In this document: positions 19,191 through 28,842 of the stretch, one piece after another | Position numbering within the stretch: the stretch's first letter is position 1 | Layout: every line of letters starts with the position of its first letter | DNA from: Amazonocrinis nigriterrae CENA67 | GTDB lineage: Bacteria > Cyanobacteriota > Cyanobacteriia > Cyanobacteriales > Nostocaceae | Direction of reading: 5' to 3' | Assembly (NCBI RefSeq): GCF_016056305.1 | Contig: NZ_JAECZC010000009.1 | Coordinates: 115,391-179,390 of the forward strand | DNA: 64,000 nucleotides | Program-made: the position numbers and the translations under genes | The notes under the pieces: generated by a model | Told to the model about the DNA's origin: nothing | What the model saw: only the letters and a program-made list of their open reading frames with translations | The model's database searches: none

Positions 19191-19658
19191 ATGCCGAATC
19201 TAGCCATAGCTGCACCTACGGTTTCGCCTAAAACAGTGACAGTTCCCTTACCTGAGACAGTGGAAGAAGGTCAGCAGGTATATGAAGAAAAACGCGAACA
19301 AGTATTAGCCAGTCGCAGCAATTTAGTAGAAATTGATTTATTGCCTAAAGGCGACCCCATGCGGATGATTGGCAATAATATTCAAAGTCACTATCGGATT
19401 TTAGTATGTCGTGGCGATCGCCGTCCTTATGCTGATTTATATGCCTTTAATTTACAAGATGTAATTCCATCATTTACCCTACCTTTGCGTTCTAGCGATA
19501 CGGAACCAATTATAGATTTGCAGGCATTGTTAAATGAGGTATATGACATCTACGGTTATGATTTGGTAGTAGATTACAGTCAACAGCCAGTACCAGCGTT
19601 GTCAGAAGCAGATGCAGCTTGGACGGATGCACTGTTGCAGGAGAAGGGTGTAGGGTAA
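19191..19658 (+). pseudogene. Truncated, internally deleted DUF4058 protein
   Basis: A 155-codon open frame related to the C-terminal part of DUF4058 proteins, which are normally about 250 residues. NLAIAAPTVSPKTVTVPLPE corresponds to the middle of the family, and NLVEIDLLPKGDPMRM, YRILVCRGDRRPYADLYAF, DLQALLNEVYDIYGYDLVVD and ALSEADAAWTDALL to its end. From memory of the family, the N-terminal part is missing and roughly 30 residues (YLEIRE ... LSPKNKR) are gone between LPETVEE and GQQVYEEKREQVL. It is probably a decaying gene, though the frame is still open. Confidence 0.65.
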
Positions 19659-19789
19659 CAAAAGAATCTATAAATATTTTAATTAACTAAGTATAGGGTA
19701 TCAAAAAGATTAATTGCTTGGAATTTTTCTTTGGCAGCTAAGTATCTACTGTTGGGTTAGTTACCCACCACAATAGATGAAATTAAGAT

Positions 19790-19813
19790 GGTGCGTGACT
19801 TCGTTAACGCACC
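19790..19813. terminator. Small GGTGCGT/ACGCACC hairpin
   Basis: GGTGCGT and ACGCACC enclose a 10-nt loop. It is the same repeat type as the hairpin at 6332-6364 and lies between the convergent 19191 and 19843 frames. Confidence 0.35.
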
Positions 19814-19842
19814 CTATGAAAATTTGGATAATTTATTTTTTG

Positions 19843-20115
19843 TTAATCCCTTCGTGCTTTGCTACTCCATTCCTTTGGTTTAGTATTCTGTAAGCAAATT
19901 TTTAGATCTAGAAGTTGAAACTGCATATCCTTAATTTGGCTTTCTAAAAATGTAATACGTGATCTCATCAAGCTAATTTCTTGTCGTGTAATATTCTGAT
20001 TAATTTCATCGATTAGCTGCTTTTGAAAAAATTTAAACAGCCATTTAAAAGGTATAATAACTGACTTGATCAGGTTGAAAATAATCATCGCTTTGAAGCT
20101 GGTAAAGAATATCAA
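19843..20115 (-). CDS. Small hypothetical coiled-coil protein
   Basis: A 90-residue open frame with a hydrophobic, possibly membrane-associated N-terminus (MIIFNLIKSVIIPFKWLFKF) and a heptad-like coiled coil (SRITFLESQIKDMQFQLLDL). The charged tail ends KEWSSKARRD. I do not recognise a family. The amino acid make-up is plausible for a real small protein, but there is no other support. The internal ATG at codon 10 may be the true start. Confidence 0.4.
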   Translation of the reverse strand: MIFFTSFKAMIIFNLIKSVIIPFKWLFKFFQKQLIDEINQNITRQEISLMRSRITFLESQIKDMQFQLLDLKICLQNTKPKEWSSKARRD

Positions 20116-20454
20116 TATAAATAGTATTCATTTAGTCCTCAAAAGTCTCGACCGCTAACTAGGACGCCATTATGTTATTTATTCACCTACATTCAAAGCC
20201 AAAGTGAGAAATCTGTAGTAAACCTGTACTATATAGTCGCACTTCCTCACCAAAAGCGATCGCACACACCATCAAAACCCATATAATAATTAGCCCTCTC
20301 CTCGCAAGCGGGGAACTGGAGTTGGTGAGTTTTGCGCTGTTGGCTAATTAATATTTCATCTATTATCGAGAGCGCGATCGCACTCTCCCGACTCCTCAAA
20401 ACTCTGGCATAATCAGACATGGCTGCATCTGCAAAACTCAAGTAAATTACCCCA
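20116..20454. other. Spacer with HIP1 sites, no gene seen
   Basis: Two HIP1 sites (near 20258 and 20374) and a 'cctctcctcgcaagcgggg' repeat-like stretch are present. The open frame at 20247-20441 has no coding character. Confidence 0.45.
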
Positions 20455-21420
20455 ATGTCTAACGACGAGTATGATAGCCCTTGGAAAGAAGCTATAGAAA
20501 CCTACTTTCAAGAATGCATTGAATTTTTCTTTCCTGTGGCTGGGGAGGGGATAGACTGGAAGCGAGGCTATACTTTTCTGGATAAAGAGTTACAGCAAGT
20601 AGTTCGGGATGCAGAACTAGGACAAAGATTTGTAGACAAGCTGGTTCAAGTTTGGCGACTTAATGGTGAGGAAAGATGGGTATTAATTCATCTGGAAGTG
20701 CAAAGTAATGAAGAAACTAACTTTGCTCAACGGATGTACGTCTACCACTACCGCCTGTTTGACCGTTACAATCGGTCTATAGCTAGTCTAGCCGTCTTAG
20801 GTGACGATCGCCCCACATGGAAACCAGATCAGTTTAGCGATGAGTTATGGGGTTGCGAAATCAAATTCAAGTTTCCCATTGTGAAATTACTGGACTATAG
20901 TCAACAATGGACAGAATTAGAAGCAAGTTCTAACCCCTTTGCTACAGTAGTAATGGCTCATCTCAAAGCCAAGGAAACACGCCAAGATAATCAAAGACGC
21001 AAACAATGGAAGGTTGATTTAACCAAACGACTCTATGAAAAAGGTTATCAGCGCGAAGATATCATCAACTTATTTCGGTTTATTGACTGGGTGATGAGAT
21101 TACCTGAAGATTTAGAGAACAGTTTTTGGCAAGAAGTAACTCAATATGAGGAGGAAAAGAAAATGCCGTATATTACCAGCGTAGAAAGAAGGGGTATTGA
21201 ACAAGGTATTAAACAAGGTATTGAACAAGGTCTTGAAGAAGGGAAAAGACAAGTACTTATTGAAAGTCTTCAAGTCTGTTTGGAACTAAAATTTGGCAGT
21301 GAAGCACTAACAATATTACCAGAGATTGCCCAGATACAGAATGTAGAGATATTAAGTGCTATTCTCGCCAGTATTAAAACTGTGAATAATTTAGAAGAAC
21401 TACGGCAAATTTATCAATAA
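20455..21420 (+). CDS. Rpn-family recombination-promoting nuclease-like protein
   Basis: A 321-residue protein of the large cyanobacterial Rpn/PD-(D/E)XK group. The nuclease core includes YTFLDKELQQVV and the E-x-Q motif in RWVLIHLEVQS, followed by MYVYHYRLFDRYNR. The middle is helical (KWKVDLTKRLYEKGYQREDI). The C-terminal part holds the low-complexity GIEQGIKQGIEQGLEEGKRQ stretch that this family often has. It probably acts on DNA; its biological role is unknown. The start at 20455 fits relatives (MSNDEYDSPWKEAIE). Its last 115 codons have been duplicated downstream at 21471-21781. Confidence 0.8.
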   Translation: MSNDEYDSPWKEAIETYFQECIEFFFPVAGEGIDWKRGYTFLDKELQQVVRDAELGQRFVDKLVQVWRLNGEERWVLIHLEVQSNEETNFAQRMYVYHYRLFDRYNRSIASLAVLGDDRPTWKPDQFSDELWGCEIKFKFPIVKLLDYSQQWTELEASSNPFATVVMAHLKAKETRQDNQRRKQWKVDLTKRLYEKGYQREDIINLFRFIDWVMRLPEDLENSFWQEVTQYEEEKKMPYITSVERRGIEQGIKQGIEQGLEEGKRQVLIESLQVCLELKFGSEALTILPEIAQIQNVEILSAILASIKTVNNLEELRQIYQ

Positions 21421-21470
21421 TTTATTACTCAAATCTTCTGTTGAATATTTGTCTATGAAAAACGAGTGCA

Positions 21471-21781
21471 TGGGTGATGAGATTACCTGAAGATTTAGAG
21501 AACAGTTTTTGGCAAGAATTAACTCAATATGAGGAGGACAAGAAAATGCCGTATATTACCAGCGTAGAAAGAAGAGGTATTGAACAGGGAAAAAGAGAAG
21601 TACTGATTAAAAGTCTTGAAGTGTGTTTAGAACTAAAATTTGGCAGCGAAGGACTAACTATATTACCAGAGATTGCCCAGATACAGAATGTAGAGATATT
21701 GAGTGCTATTCTCGCCAGTATCAAAACTGTGAATGGTATAGAATAACTCCGACAAATCTATCAATAATTTACTACTCAAAT
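21471..21781 (+). pseudogene. Duplicated 3' end of the upstream Rpn-type nuclease gene
   Basis: This segment repeats 21088-21433 with few changes. It encodes RLPEDLENSFWQELTQYEED and the rest of the C-terminus but lacks about ten codons of the GIEQG repeat. It ends early (VNGIE then stop) where the parent reads VNNLEELRQIYQ. A GTG/ATG near 21474 could start a 90-residue peptide, but without the nuclease core it is most likely non-functional, or useful only as a recombination partner. Confidence 0.75.
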
Positions 21782-21987
21782 TCCACTGTAAAAAGCAGTG
21801 ATGTTTGATAACAGGCTGCTATGTCTTAATACGTCCCTGTCTGCAAAGTTAATTATATTAAGTTAAATAAAGATTAATTACAATAAATTAAGCATTTTTT
21901 GAGAATATCACCCAAGATAATTTAAGAGTTTACGCCGAATCGATATTTTAATAGAATAATCTCATCAAAAGATTCGCAGAACTCTCA

Positions 21988-23619
21988 ATGGACTGGATTA
22001 CCTTACTGCGATCGCTACAGTCTGATTTTATTAAAAGGTTAACGTCTGGTTGTCTGCTGCATTGCGAGACAGAAGGTCAATACAGTGAATTAACTATCAT
22101 CTCTGGAGAGAGATTAAAAACACTAAGGGCATTTTGCTGGCAAATGGCTGAGAAATACAAGCGTGTTTCGCCAGTACGTGACGTTTTTATTAGTTATCTC
22201 AAGGGTAAACTTGGTGAAGAAGTTGTCAAGGAACGCTTAGCTGATTTTATTACCGAAGTCGATTATGAAAAAAGATTTGGCGGCGATGGCAAGATTGATT
22301 TTACCTTAACTTCTCATCCCGGAATTGGCATTGAGGTAAAATCACGTCAAGGTACTACCGATAAAGTCAGATGGTCAATTAGTTCGGAAGAAGTTGAAAA
22401 AAATGCTGTTGTAGTTTGCATTTTAATTCAAGAAGAGGTGAATGAAGCACAATCTGAGTATCACCTTTTTTTGGCTGGCTTTCTGCCGACACAAATGATT
22501 AAATTGAAAACTGGTAGAATCTCGTTTGGTATAGAGCAACTTTTATATGGTGGTGGCTTGCGGTACTATTTGGAACAATGCCTATTTTCTGATAATTATA
22601 ATTCTCCTCAGTCGGAAACTCTAATTAATCAATTTTACGCCAAGCCACAACCGCTATATACTTTTAATAATCAGTTAATTAAACCTTCTTTAGATTTGGT
22701 TGTAGATAACCGTCGAAATTCACACCAAGAAGATATAAATTATGCAAAGCTTGGTGATGATTGTTTGGAAAATGGACAATATGAAGATGCTATTACTAAC
22801 TATAATCAAGCTTTAAAACTGAATTTGCATGAGATTGATATTTACTATAAACGAGGTTTAGCTTATTATCAGATTGGAGGTTATGAGGCTGCGATCGTAG
22901 ATTATTCTCAAGCAATCAAAATTAATATCAAAGATGCTAAATCTTACAATCAGCGAGGTTTGGCTTATTATCAACTAGGGAATTACGAAGAAGCAATAGC
23001 AGATTATACTCAGGCTATCAATATTAATCCTAATGTTGCAGTCGTTTATAAAAACCGTGCTGAAGCTCGTTCTCATTTAGGAGATAATCAAGGAGCAATT
23101 GAAGATTACACTCAGGCAATCAATATTAATCCTCATTATGCCAATACTTATAAAAATCGGGGTATTGCTCGTTATTTACTAACATATCCCCAGGCATTTA
23201 CTCAAGCAATTAAAATTAATCCTCATGATGCTAATGCTTACAAAAACCGTGGTAACGCTCGCTCTGACTTAGGCGATTTTGAAGGTGCAATTGAAGATTA
23301 TACGCAAGCAATCCAGATTAATCCCAACTATGCTGATGTTTATTATAATCGTGGGAATGCTAACTATGAGTTAGGAGATTTTGCAAGTGCAATTGAAGAT
23401 TACAATCAGGCAATCAAAATTAATTATAATTATGCTGATGCCTATTATAATCGTGGTAATGTCCGCGCTGAACTAGAAGAAAAACAACGAGCAATTGAAG
23501 ATTTTCAAAAAGCAGCAGATATCTATCGTAAACAAGGTCAATTAGAAGCACTCAAAGATACGCGAGAAAGACTTTTAGATTTAGAAATACAAGAATCATT
23601 AGATATTTTAAATTTTTAG
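21988..23619 (+). CDS. PD-(D/E)XK nuclease-like domain fused to TPR repeats
   Basis: A 543-residue protein. Residues 1-200 resemble a restriction-type nuclease: the GEEVVKERL helix, then DGKIDFTL with Asp104 and GIGIEVKSRQG with Glu116 and Lys118, the D-x(11)-E-x-K pattern of the PD-(D/E)XK fold. From about residue 250 to 525 there are roughly eight tetratricopeptide repeats (units such as YNRGNANYELGDFASAIEDY). One unit is shortened at RYLLTYPQAFTQAI. TPRs suggest binding of a protein partner. Whether it cuts DNA is unknown. It starts in a short AT-rich spacer after the nuclease duplication and appears monocistronic. Confidence 0.8.
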   Translation: MDWITLLRSLQSDFIKRLTSGCLLHCETEGQYSELTIISGERLKTLRAFCWQMAEKYKRVSPVRDVFISYLKGKLGEEVVKERLADFITEVDYEKRFGGDGKIDFTLTSHPGIGIEVKSRQGTTDKVRWSISSEEVEKNAVVVCILIQEEVNEAQSEYHLFLAGFLPTQMIKLKTGRISFGIEQLLYGGGLRYYLEQCLFSDNYNSPQSETLINQFYAKPQPLYTFNNQLIKPSLDLVVDNRRNSHQEDINYAKLGDDCLENGQYEDAITNYNQALKLNLHEIDIYYKRGLAYYQIGGYEAAIVDYSQAIKINIKDAKSYNQRGLAYYQLGNYEEAIADYTQAININPNVAVVYKNRAEARSHLGDNQGAIEDYTQAININPHYANTYKNRGIARYLLTYPQAFTQAIKINPHDANAYKNRGNARSDLGDFEGAIEDYTQAIQINPNYADVYYNRGNANYELGDFASAIEDYNQAIKINYNYADAYYNRGNVRAELEEKQRAIEDFQKAADIYRKQGQLEALKDTRERLLDLEIQESLDILNF

Positions 23620-23699
23620 TAATTAATTCAAAGAATATTTAAAATTTAATTCAGGAAATTTCTGATACAGTTCACTCCCCCCAGCTTCCCCAGCTCCAC

Positions 23700-23737
23700 G
23701 GCAGTCCGCTCAAGTCAAGAAACCATGAGCGACTGCC
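23700..23737. repeat. Dispersed palindromic repeat (CGCTCAAGTCA family)
   Basis: GGCAGTCCGCTC (23700-23711) and GAGCGACTGCC (23727-23737) pair with one bulge. The loop AAGTCAAGAAACCAT matches the copy at 4392-4419. The spacer 23620-24013 otherwise holds only 'ccccagcttccccagctcc' simple sequence and no supported gene. Confidence 0.55.
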
Positions 23738-24013
23738 TCTCCCGTTGGGGGACACCCCAAGACCGCACTGCCTCCTCAATGTATCAACTTGAAAGTGAAA
23801 CGGTATTAGTGAGGTTCGTAGCGTCACCTCTGAACCCGATCCAATCTCTAGATTTGCAGTTTTGCACCTATCGCTTAGACTGATAAGAGTGTAAGGTTTT
23901 TCTCCCCACCCCTTGTCCAAAGTCCTAATTTTTCTTATCACTGCGTCAGTTCTCACAATTTCAGATTTGAGATTTTGGTTCAAAATTATGTGTATAAAGC
24001 CAGACTAAATATA

Positions 24014-27000
24014 ATGCGCTCTTGGTTAAACAGTACACTTCGCATACGCTTAGTAATTCTCGTCCTTTTAGCTGTTGTTCCAGCACTAGGATTAATTCTT
24101 TATACTGCTTCCGAACAACGGCGTACCGCTACAGCAGAGGCACGAGAACAGACACTACAGCTGGCGAGATTGGCGGCTAATAACCAAAAGCAGGTTGTAG
24201 AAGCAACCCGTCAACTGTTGATGATATTGGCACAGTTGCCAGTTGTCCGTCAGGCTAATTCAGCAGAGTGTAATCAATTGCTGTCTGATATCCTTAAACA
24301 GCATTCAGCTTATGCTACTTTTGCTGTACTTGATGCTCAAGGAAACACAATTTGTACCGGGATTCCCTACTCTGGCTTGCCGAATGCAAAAAATCGCAGT
24401 TATTTCCAACGTGCTTTACAAACCCGGAAATTTGCAGTGGGTGAGTATCAAATAGGTCGCGCGACTAAAAAAGCTACTCTAAATTTCGCTTACCCAGTTG
24501 TAGACAAAGCAGTGCAAGTGCAAACTGTGGTTGTAGCTGCACTTGATTTAGCTCAGTTAAATCACTTGGCGGTGCAATTAAAAATGCCTGAAGGCGCAGT
24601 ACTGAGTGTGGTTGACCGCAAAGGAACACTTTTAGTCCGCTATCCTGATTCACAAACTTGGGTAGGCAAATCTTTACGCCCAGATGCTTTCATAAGGATG
24701 AAAAATGCTCAGGGTGAAGGTATGGATGAAATAACTAGCCTTGATGGTATGCGGCGAATTTTTGCCTTTGTCCCATTAGGTGATAATCCACTCAACCCAG
24801 ATGAATATATTAGGGTTGGTATTCCCAAGTCTGAAGTTATTGCTAATGCTAATAGTTTATTATTCAGAAACTTAATTAGTTTGGGTGCTGTTACCTTTTT
24901 AGCGATCGCTGCTGCTTGGGTAGGTGGAGATATCTTCTTTATCCAACAAATCAAATCTTTGGTGCAAACAGCCAAGATCTTGGGTAGTGGTCAACTCAAC
25001 ACACGTACTGGACTTTCTCATATATCGGGAGAACTTGGTCAACTGGCGCAAGCCATTGACGAAATGGCCGCAGCACTCGAAGCACGAGAGATGGCGATCG
25101 CTTCTCTCAGCCAAAATATGCAAACCTTATTTGAGTTAATTCCCATTGGAATTTTAATCACCGAAGATATGGAATTTAAGGAGGTAAAATCTAACCCAGC
25201 ATTTGCTGAAATTTTAGGTTTATCTTCCAAAGCTAATGCTTCCCATACTCCCGTTAATGCCCCGTGTCCATCTTACAACATTTTGCGGCAGGGAAAGGAA
25301 CTCTCACCAGAAGAATATCCGCTACGCTATGCAGCCATTCATAATACAGAAGTCAAAGGTACAGAAGTTGATATTGTCCGCGGTGATGGCGTTGTATTTA
25401 ATTTATTTGGTTATGCTGCTCCCCTAATTAATGAGCAGGGTAATCCTAGAGGAGCAGTAGCTGCATTTTTAGATATTACTGAACGCAAGCAGACAGAAGA
25501 ACGCACACGTCAGTTGATGAGCCAGGTGCAACATCAAGCCAATATCTTAAATGCGATTCTCTCTGCCTCGGTAGATCATATTTTTATTTTTGATCGGGAT
25601 GGTCGTTATCAGTATGTCAGTGAAGGTGGTGCTGCCGTTTTAGGTTGGACACCAGAGGAGATAGTAGGTAAGACTTGGCAAGAACTGGGTTTTGCTCCAG
25701 AAATGTTTGCTACGATGGGTCGGGTAGACACCCAACGAGAAACAGTAATGACGACGGGGAAACCCGTGAAGGCAGAGACTGAGTATAATGCTGCTGATAG
25801 GCTGCATTGTTACGAATATATTTTGGCTCCCCTATACACTCCTGAGCAAACGATGCCTTCGGCAACATCTTCGACGAACGCCGGCGTAATTGCTGTATCT
25901 CGTGATATTAGCGATCGCAAGCGAACCGAGCAAGCGCTGCGAAAAAGTGAACAACGCCTGCGACTGGCACAAAGAGCAGGAAAAATTGGCACTTGGGAAT
26001 GGAATCTACGTACTGGTGAGGTATCTTGGTCGGAGGGAATATGGGATATCTTGGGGTTGGAAATAGATACAGAAGAACCTGGCGTGCAAGCTTGGGTTGA
26101 TTTTATCCATCCTGACGATCGCCCACGGATCATGGCAGGCGTGGAAAAAGTATTAGCTGAAGGTAAAGAATACTACGATGAGTTCCGCATTGTCCGCAAA
26201 GACAACACAGTTATTTGGTTAGCATCGAAAGGGCAAATTATCCGAGATACAAACGGACAAGCCGAGCGGTTTTTGGGAGTTAACATCGACATTAGCGAGC
26301 GCAAGCAAGCCGAAGAAGAACGCGAAGAATTACTCCTACGCGAACAAGCTGCACGAGAAGCAGCCGAAACCGCCAACCGCATTAAAGATGAATTTTTGGC
26401 CGTGTTGTCTCATGAATTGCGAACACCACTAAATCCCATACTTGGCTGGGTAAAATTGCTACGGACTCGCCAATTAGATGAAGAGAAAAAAGTGATCGCT
26501 TTAGAAACAATCGAACGCAATGCCAAATTACAAACTCAACTAATTGGCGATTTATTAGATATTTCCCGCATTCTGCAAGGTAAATTAACGCTGAATATTT
26601 CTCTGGTTGATTTAGCTGCAACGATTGCAGCTGCCAAAGAAACAGTCAGATTGGCAGCAGAAGCTAAAGCGATTCAAATTCACACTGAGATAGCACCTGA
26701 AGTCAAGCCTTTTATGGGTGATGCTAGTCGCTTGCAACAGGTAGTGTGGAATTTGCTGTCTAATGCAGTGAAGTTTACCCCAATTGCTGGCGAAGTACAA
26801 ATCAAATTAGAGTCTAGCAATAACTACACTCAGATTCAAGTTAGTGATACAGGCAAGGGCATTACACCAGAGTTTTTACCTTACGTGTTTGAAACCTTCC
26901 GTCAAGCTGATAGTGCCACAACCAGGAAATTTGGTGGACTAGGATTAGGATTAGCGATCGTCCGTCACATTGTAGAAATGCATGGTGGCACAGTTCACGC

Positions 27001-27481
27001 CGACAGTAAAGGAGAAGACCAAGGAGCAACCTTTACGGTTAAATTACCGCAGATTACTACAGTTCTAAAACCAAATCAAAATCAAAATTTATCTAAAATC
27101 TCGTTAAATTTGCGCGGCGTGCGAGTGCTGACAGTTGAGGATGATCAAGATACACGAGAACTACTGGTGTTTACAATTGGGCATTATGGTGCCCAAGTGA
27201 CAGCTGCTGCATCCGCCAGTGAGGCATTAAAGATATTAAAACAATTTCAGCCAGATATTCTGGTGTGTGATATCGCTATGCCAGAGATGGACGGATATAC
27301 GCTGATCCGTCAGATCAGAACTTGGCCCAAAGAACAAGGTGGACAGATAAAAGCGATCGCGCTGACAGCTCATGCTGGAGAATCTGATCAAAAACAAGCT
27401 CTAGCAGCAGGTTTTCAAAAGCACTTATCCAAACCGATAGATCCTGAAGAACTCATAGAAGCGATCGCTAGTTTAACGTGA
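24014..27481 (+). CDS. Membrane-bound hybrid sensor histidine kinase (Cache, HAMP, three PAS, HisKA, HATPase, REC)
   Basis: About 1155 residues. Transmembrane helix 1 (LVILVLLAVVPALGLILYTA) precedes an extracytoplasmic dCache-like sensor, roughly residues 30-285, then helix 2 (LISLGAVTFLAIAAAWVGG). HAMP and three PAS domains follow (starts near TLFELIPIGILITED, ILSASVDHIFIFDRDGRYQY and AGKIGTWEWNLRTGEVSW). The HisKA histidine is in AVLSHELRTPLNPILGW near residue 800; the HATPase has GGLGLGLAIVRHIVE. A C-terminal receiver contains DILVCDIAMPEMDGYT. It senses an unknown small ligand outside plus cytoplasmic cues. I chose the ATG at 24014 over a TTG at 23975 because the charged start and helix follow directly. 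Confidence 0.92.
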   Translation: MRSWLNSTLRIRLVILVLLAVVPALGLILYTASEQRRTATAEAREQTLQLARLAANNQKQVVEATRQLLMILAQLPVVRQANSAECNQLLSDILKQHSAYATFAVLDAQGNTICTGIPYSGLPNAKNRSYFQRALQTRKFAVGEYQIGRATKKATLNFAYPVVDKAVQVQTVVVAALDLAQLNHLAVQLKMPEGAVLSVVDRKGTLLVRYPDSQTWVGKSLRPDAFIRMKNAQGEGMDEITSLDGMRRIFAFVPLGDNPLNPDEYIRVGIPKSEVIANANSLLFRNLISLGAVTFLAIAAAWVGGDIFFIQQIKSLVQTAKILGSGQLNTRTGLSHISGELGQLAQAIDEMAAALEAREMAIASLSQNMQTLFELIPIGILITEDMEFKEVKSNPAFAEILGLSSKANASHTPVNAPCPSYNILRQGKELSPEEYPLRYAAIHNTEVKGTEVDIVRGDGVVFNLFGYAAPLINEQGNPRGAVAAFLDITERKQTEERTRQLMSQVQHQANILNAILSASVDHIFIFDRDGRYQYVSEGGAAVLGWTPEEIVGKTWQELGFAPEMFATMGRVDTQRETVMTTGKPVKAETEYNAADRLHCYEYILAPLYTPEQTMPSATSSTNAGVIAVSRDISDRKRTEQALRKSEQRLRLAQRAGKIGTWEWNLRTGEVSWSEGIWDILGLEIDTEEPGVQAWVDFIHPDDRPRIMAGVEKVLAEGKEYYDEFRIVRKDNTVIWLASKGQIIRDTNGQAERFLGVNIDISERKQAEEEREELLLREQAAREAAETANRIKDEFLAVLSHELRTPLNPILGWVKLLRTRQLDEEKKVIALETIERNAKLQTQLIGDLLDISRILQGKLTLNISLVDLAATIAAAKETVRLAAEAKAIQIHTEIAPEVKPFMGDASRLQQVVWNLLSNAVKFTPIAGEVQIKLESSNNYTQIQVSDTGKGITPEFLPYVFETFRQADSATTRKFGGLGLGLAIVRHIVEMHGGTVHADSKGEDQGATFTVKLPQITTVLKPNQNQNLSKISLNLRGVRVLTVEDDQDTRELLVFTIGHYGAQVTAAASASEALKILKQFQPDILVCDIAMPEMDGYTLIRQIRTWPKEQGGQIKAIALTAHAGESDQKQALAAGFQKHLSKPIDPEELIEAIASLT

Positions 27482-27689
27482 GTTCGACGGGTTGAATCCA
27501 CATTGCACAAGTGCGATTGCAAAATATTGTATGGCCTTAACCACATAGGTTATATCCCACATTCCGCACCCTAAAGTGTCACACTACGAATTTTCGGTTT
27601 TTGGGGTTTTGTTGATACGCGATCGCAATTTTATAGTATTTACGTACTATTTGCTGTATTTTTGAACCATGAGAACTGAAGCAGTGTTT

Positions 27690-27728
27690 AAAAAATAAGC
27701 CCCCTCCTTTCAAATCAGGAGAGGGCTA
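27690..27728 (-). terminator. Intrinsic terminator after the PRC-barrel gene
   Basis: Read on the minus strand, AGCCCTCTCCT-GATTTGA-AAGGAGGGGGCT is followed by TATTTTTT. It lies 70 bp beyond the stop codon of the 27798 gene. The rest of the 27482-27797 spacer holds a HIP1 site at 27620 and a heptamer array. Confidence 0.7.
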
Positions 27729-27763
27729 AAGTAATTTGAAACTAATTCGTAATTTTCCGGTTT

Positions 27764-27796
27764 AATTACGAATTACGAATTACGAATTACGAATTA
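27764..27796. repeat. Heptanucleotide tandem array (AATTACG)
   Basis: About four and a half units of AATTACG directly after the PRC-barrel stop codon. An array of the same unit lies at 63328-63355 over the end of cobB. This is the classic STRR type of heterocyst-forming cyanobacteria. Confidence 0.85.
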
Positions 27797-27797
27797 G

Positions 27798-28784
27798 TTA
27801 ATATCCGCCTTCCTCTTCGTATTCTGGCTGTCTTTCCTTCACCTTCTTAGGAATATTCACCGGTTTTGGAGCATCTTCCCAAGCATCACCATCTACATCG
27901 TCATAGTCATCGTAATCATTGGTGTATGGCTTGCTGTAGGGTTGGGCTTCATATTTGGGCGGTTGATACCTGTCCCTAACCGTTTCATCACTCCAGTTAT
28001 CTTCTTCTTCCTCTTCTTCGTATCGAACTGACTCATACGGCTGCGCCCTCATGACTTCGCGCCGTGGTCTTTCTTCTTCGATATAATCTTCATTCCACTC
28101 CTCTTCCCGTGCTACTGGTTCAGGGGTGCGAACTCTCGGTTGGGGTGGCTGCAATGGCACTCCACTGGGAAGTTGTCTATCTGCTGGAGCTGCTTTGGGT
28201 GGACTGTAGCCGTACTCCTCATCTGCATCTCGTTCCCAAGGCGCTTTGCCAATACCGAGACGTTCAAGTAAACCAACTGTCAACTGTTGTACCCGTTCTT
28301 CGGCTCCCTCAAACACAATCAACCGACTGGGGCCAGTGCTGACAATTTCATCCACCGAGAACTCATAGGTACTGAGAAATTGGTCGGGAATTTGAGGTAC
28401 ACCCAAAGAAGCAATCACTATCGAGTAAATCTTACCGGTTTCACCATTGAACTTAAAGCCCCGGACTCTGCCTAAGACTTCGCCTGTTTCTGTGATGACT
28501 TCCCAGTTAATCAGGCTGCTGAGAGCTTCAACTTCAATATCTTCTATTACATCTTCATTATCAACCAAGATGACATCGCCAATTTGGTTGATGTTGTTGA
28601 GGTACATGTAGCGCGGCAGACCCGAAATAGAGATCAGGCTGTCTCGCAAACCAAGTGCCACAACCTCCCTTTGATCTATATCCACCCAAACTTGACTCAC
28701 GATCCCTAGTCGCTTGCCATTGTCGCGGGTAATCACCTGGGTATTTAATATGTCGGATCGCCTAATTATCTGTTCAGAGGTCAT
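27798..28784 (-). CDS. PRC-barrel domain protein with acidic disordered tail
   Basis: A 328-residue protein with two PRC-barrel domains, at about residues 1-75 (start SEQIIRRSDILNTQVITRDN, GKRLGIVSQVWVDI) and 85-170 (SLINWEVITETGEVLGRVRG). After residue 180 the chain is proline-rich and very acidic (NEDYIEEERPRREV, YEEEEEEDNWSDE, NDYDDYDDVDGDAWEDAP), probably unstructured. PRC barrels occur in photosynthetic reaction centre H subunits and RNA-processing proteins; this cyanobacterial form has no defined role. It is 58 bp downstream of smc on the same strand and could be co-transcribed with it only by read-through in the reverse order (smc first). Confidence 0.85.
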   Translation of the reverse strand: MTSEQIIRRSDILNTQVITRDNGKRLGIVSQVWVDIDQREVVALGLRDSLISISGLPRYMYLNNINQIGDVILVDNEDVIEDIEVEALSSLINWEVITETGEVLGRVRGFKFNGETGKIYSIVIASLGVPQIPDQFLSTYEFSVDEIVSTGPSRLIVFEGAEERVQQLTVGLLERLGIGKAPWERDADEEYGYSPPKAAPADRQLPSGVPLQPPQPRVRTPEPVAREEEWNEDYIEEERPRREVMRAQPYESVRYEEEEEEDNWSDETVRDRYQPPKYEAQPYSKPYTNDYDDYDDVDGDAWEDAPKPVNIPKKVKERQPEYEEEGGY

Positions 28785-28842
28785 TCTATACCGAGTCCTG
28801 ATCTCGAATCCGGTTTATCTATACACTATTATTAACAAAAAC

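Noticed and set aside
20247..20441. 64-codon minus-strand frame
   Set aside because: Spans HIP1 sites and repeat-like sequence with no family resemblance.
23672..23983. 103-codon minus-strand frame upstream of the hybrid kinase
   Set aside because: It is made of simple C-rich sequence and a dispersed palindrome and overlaps the kinase leader.
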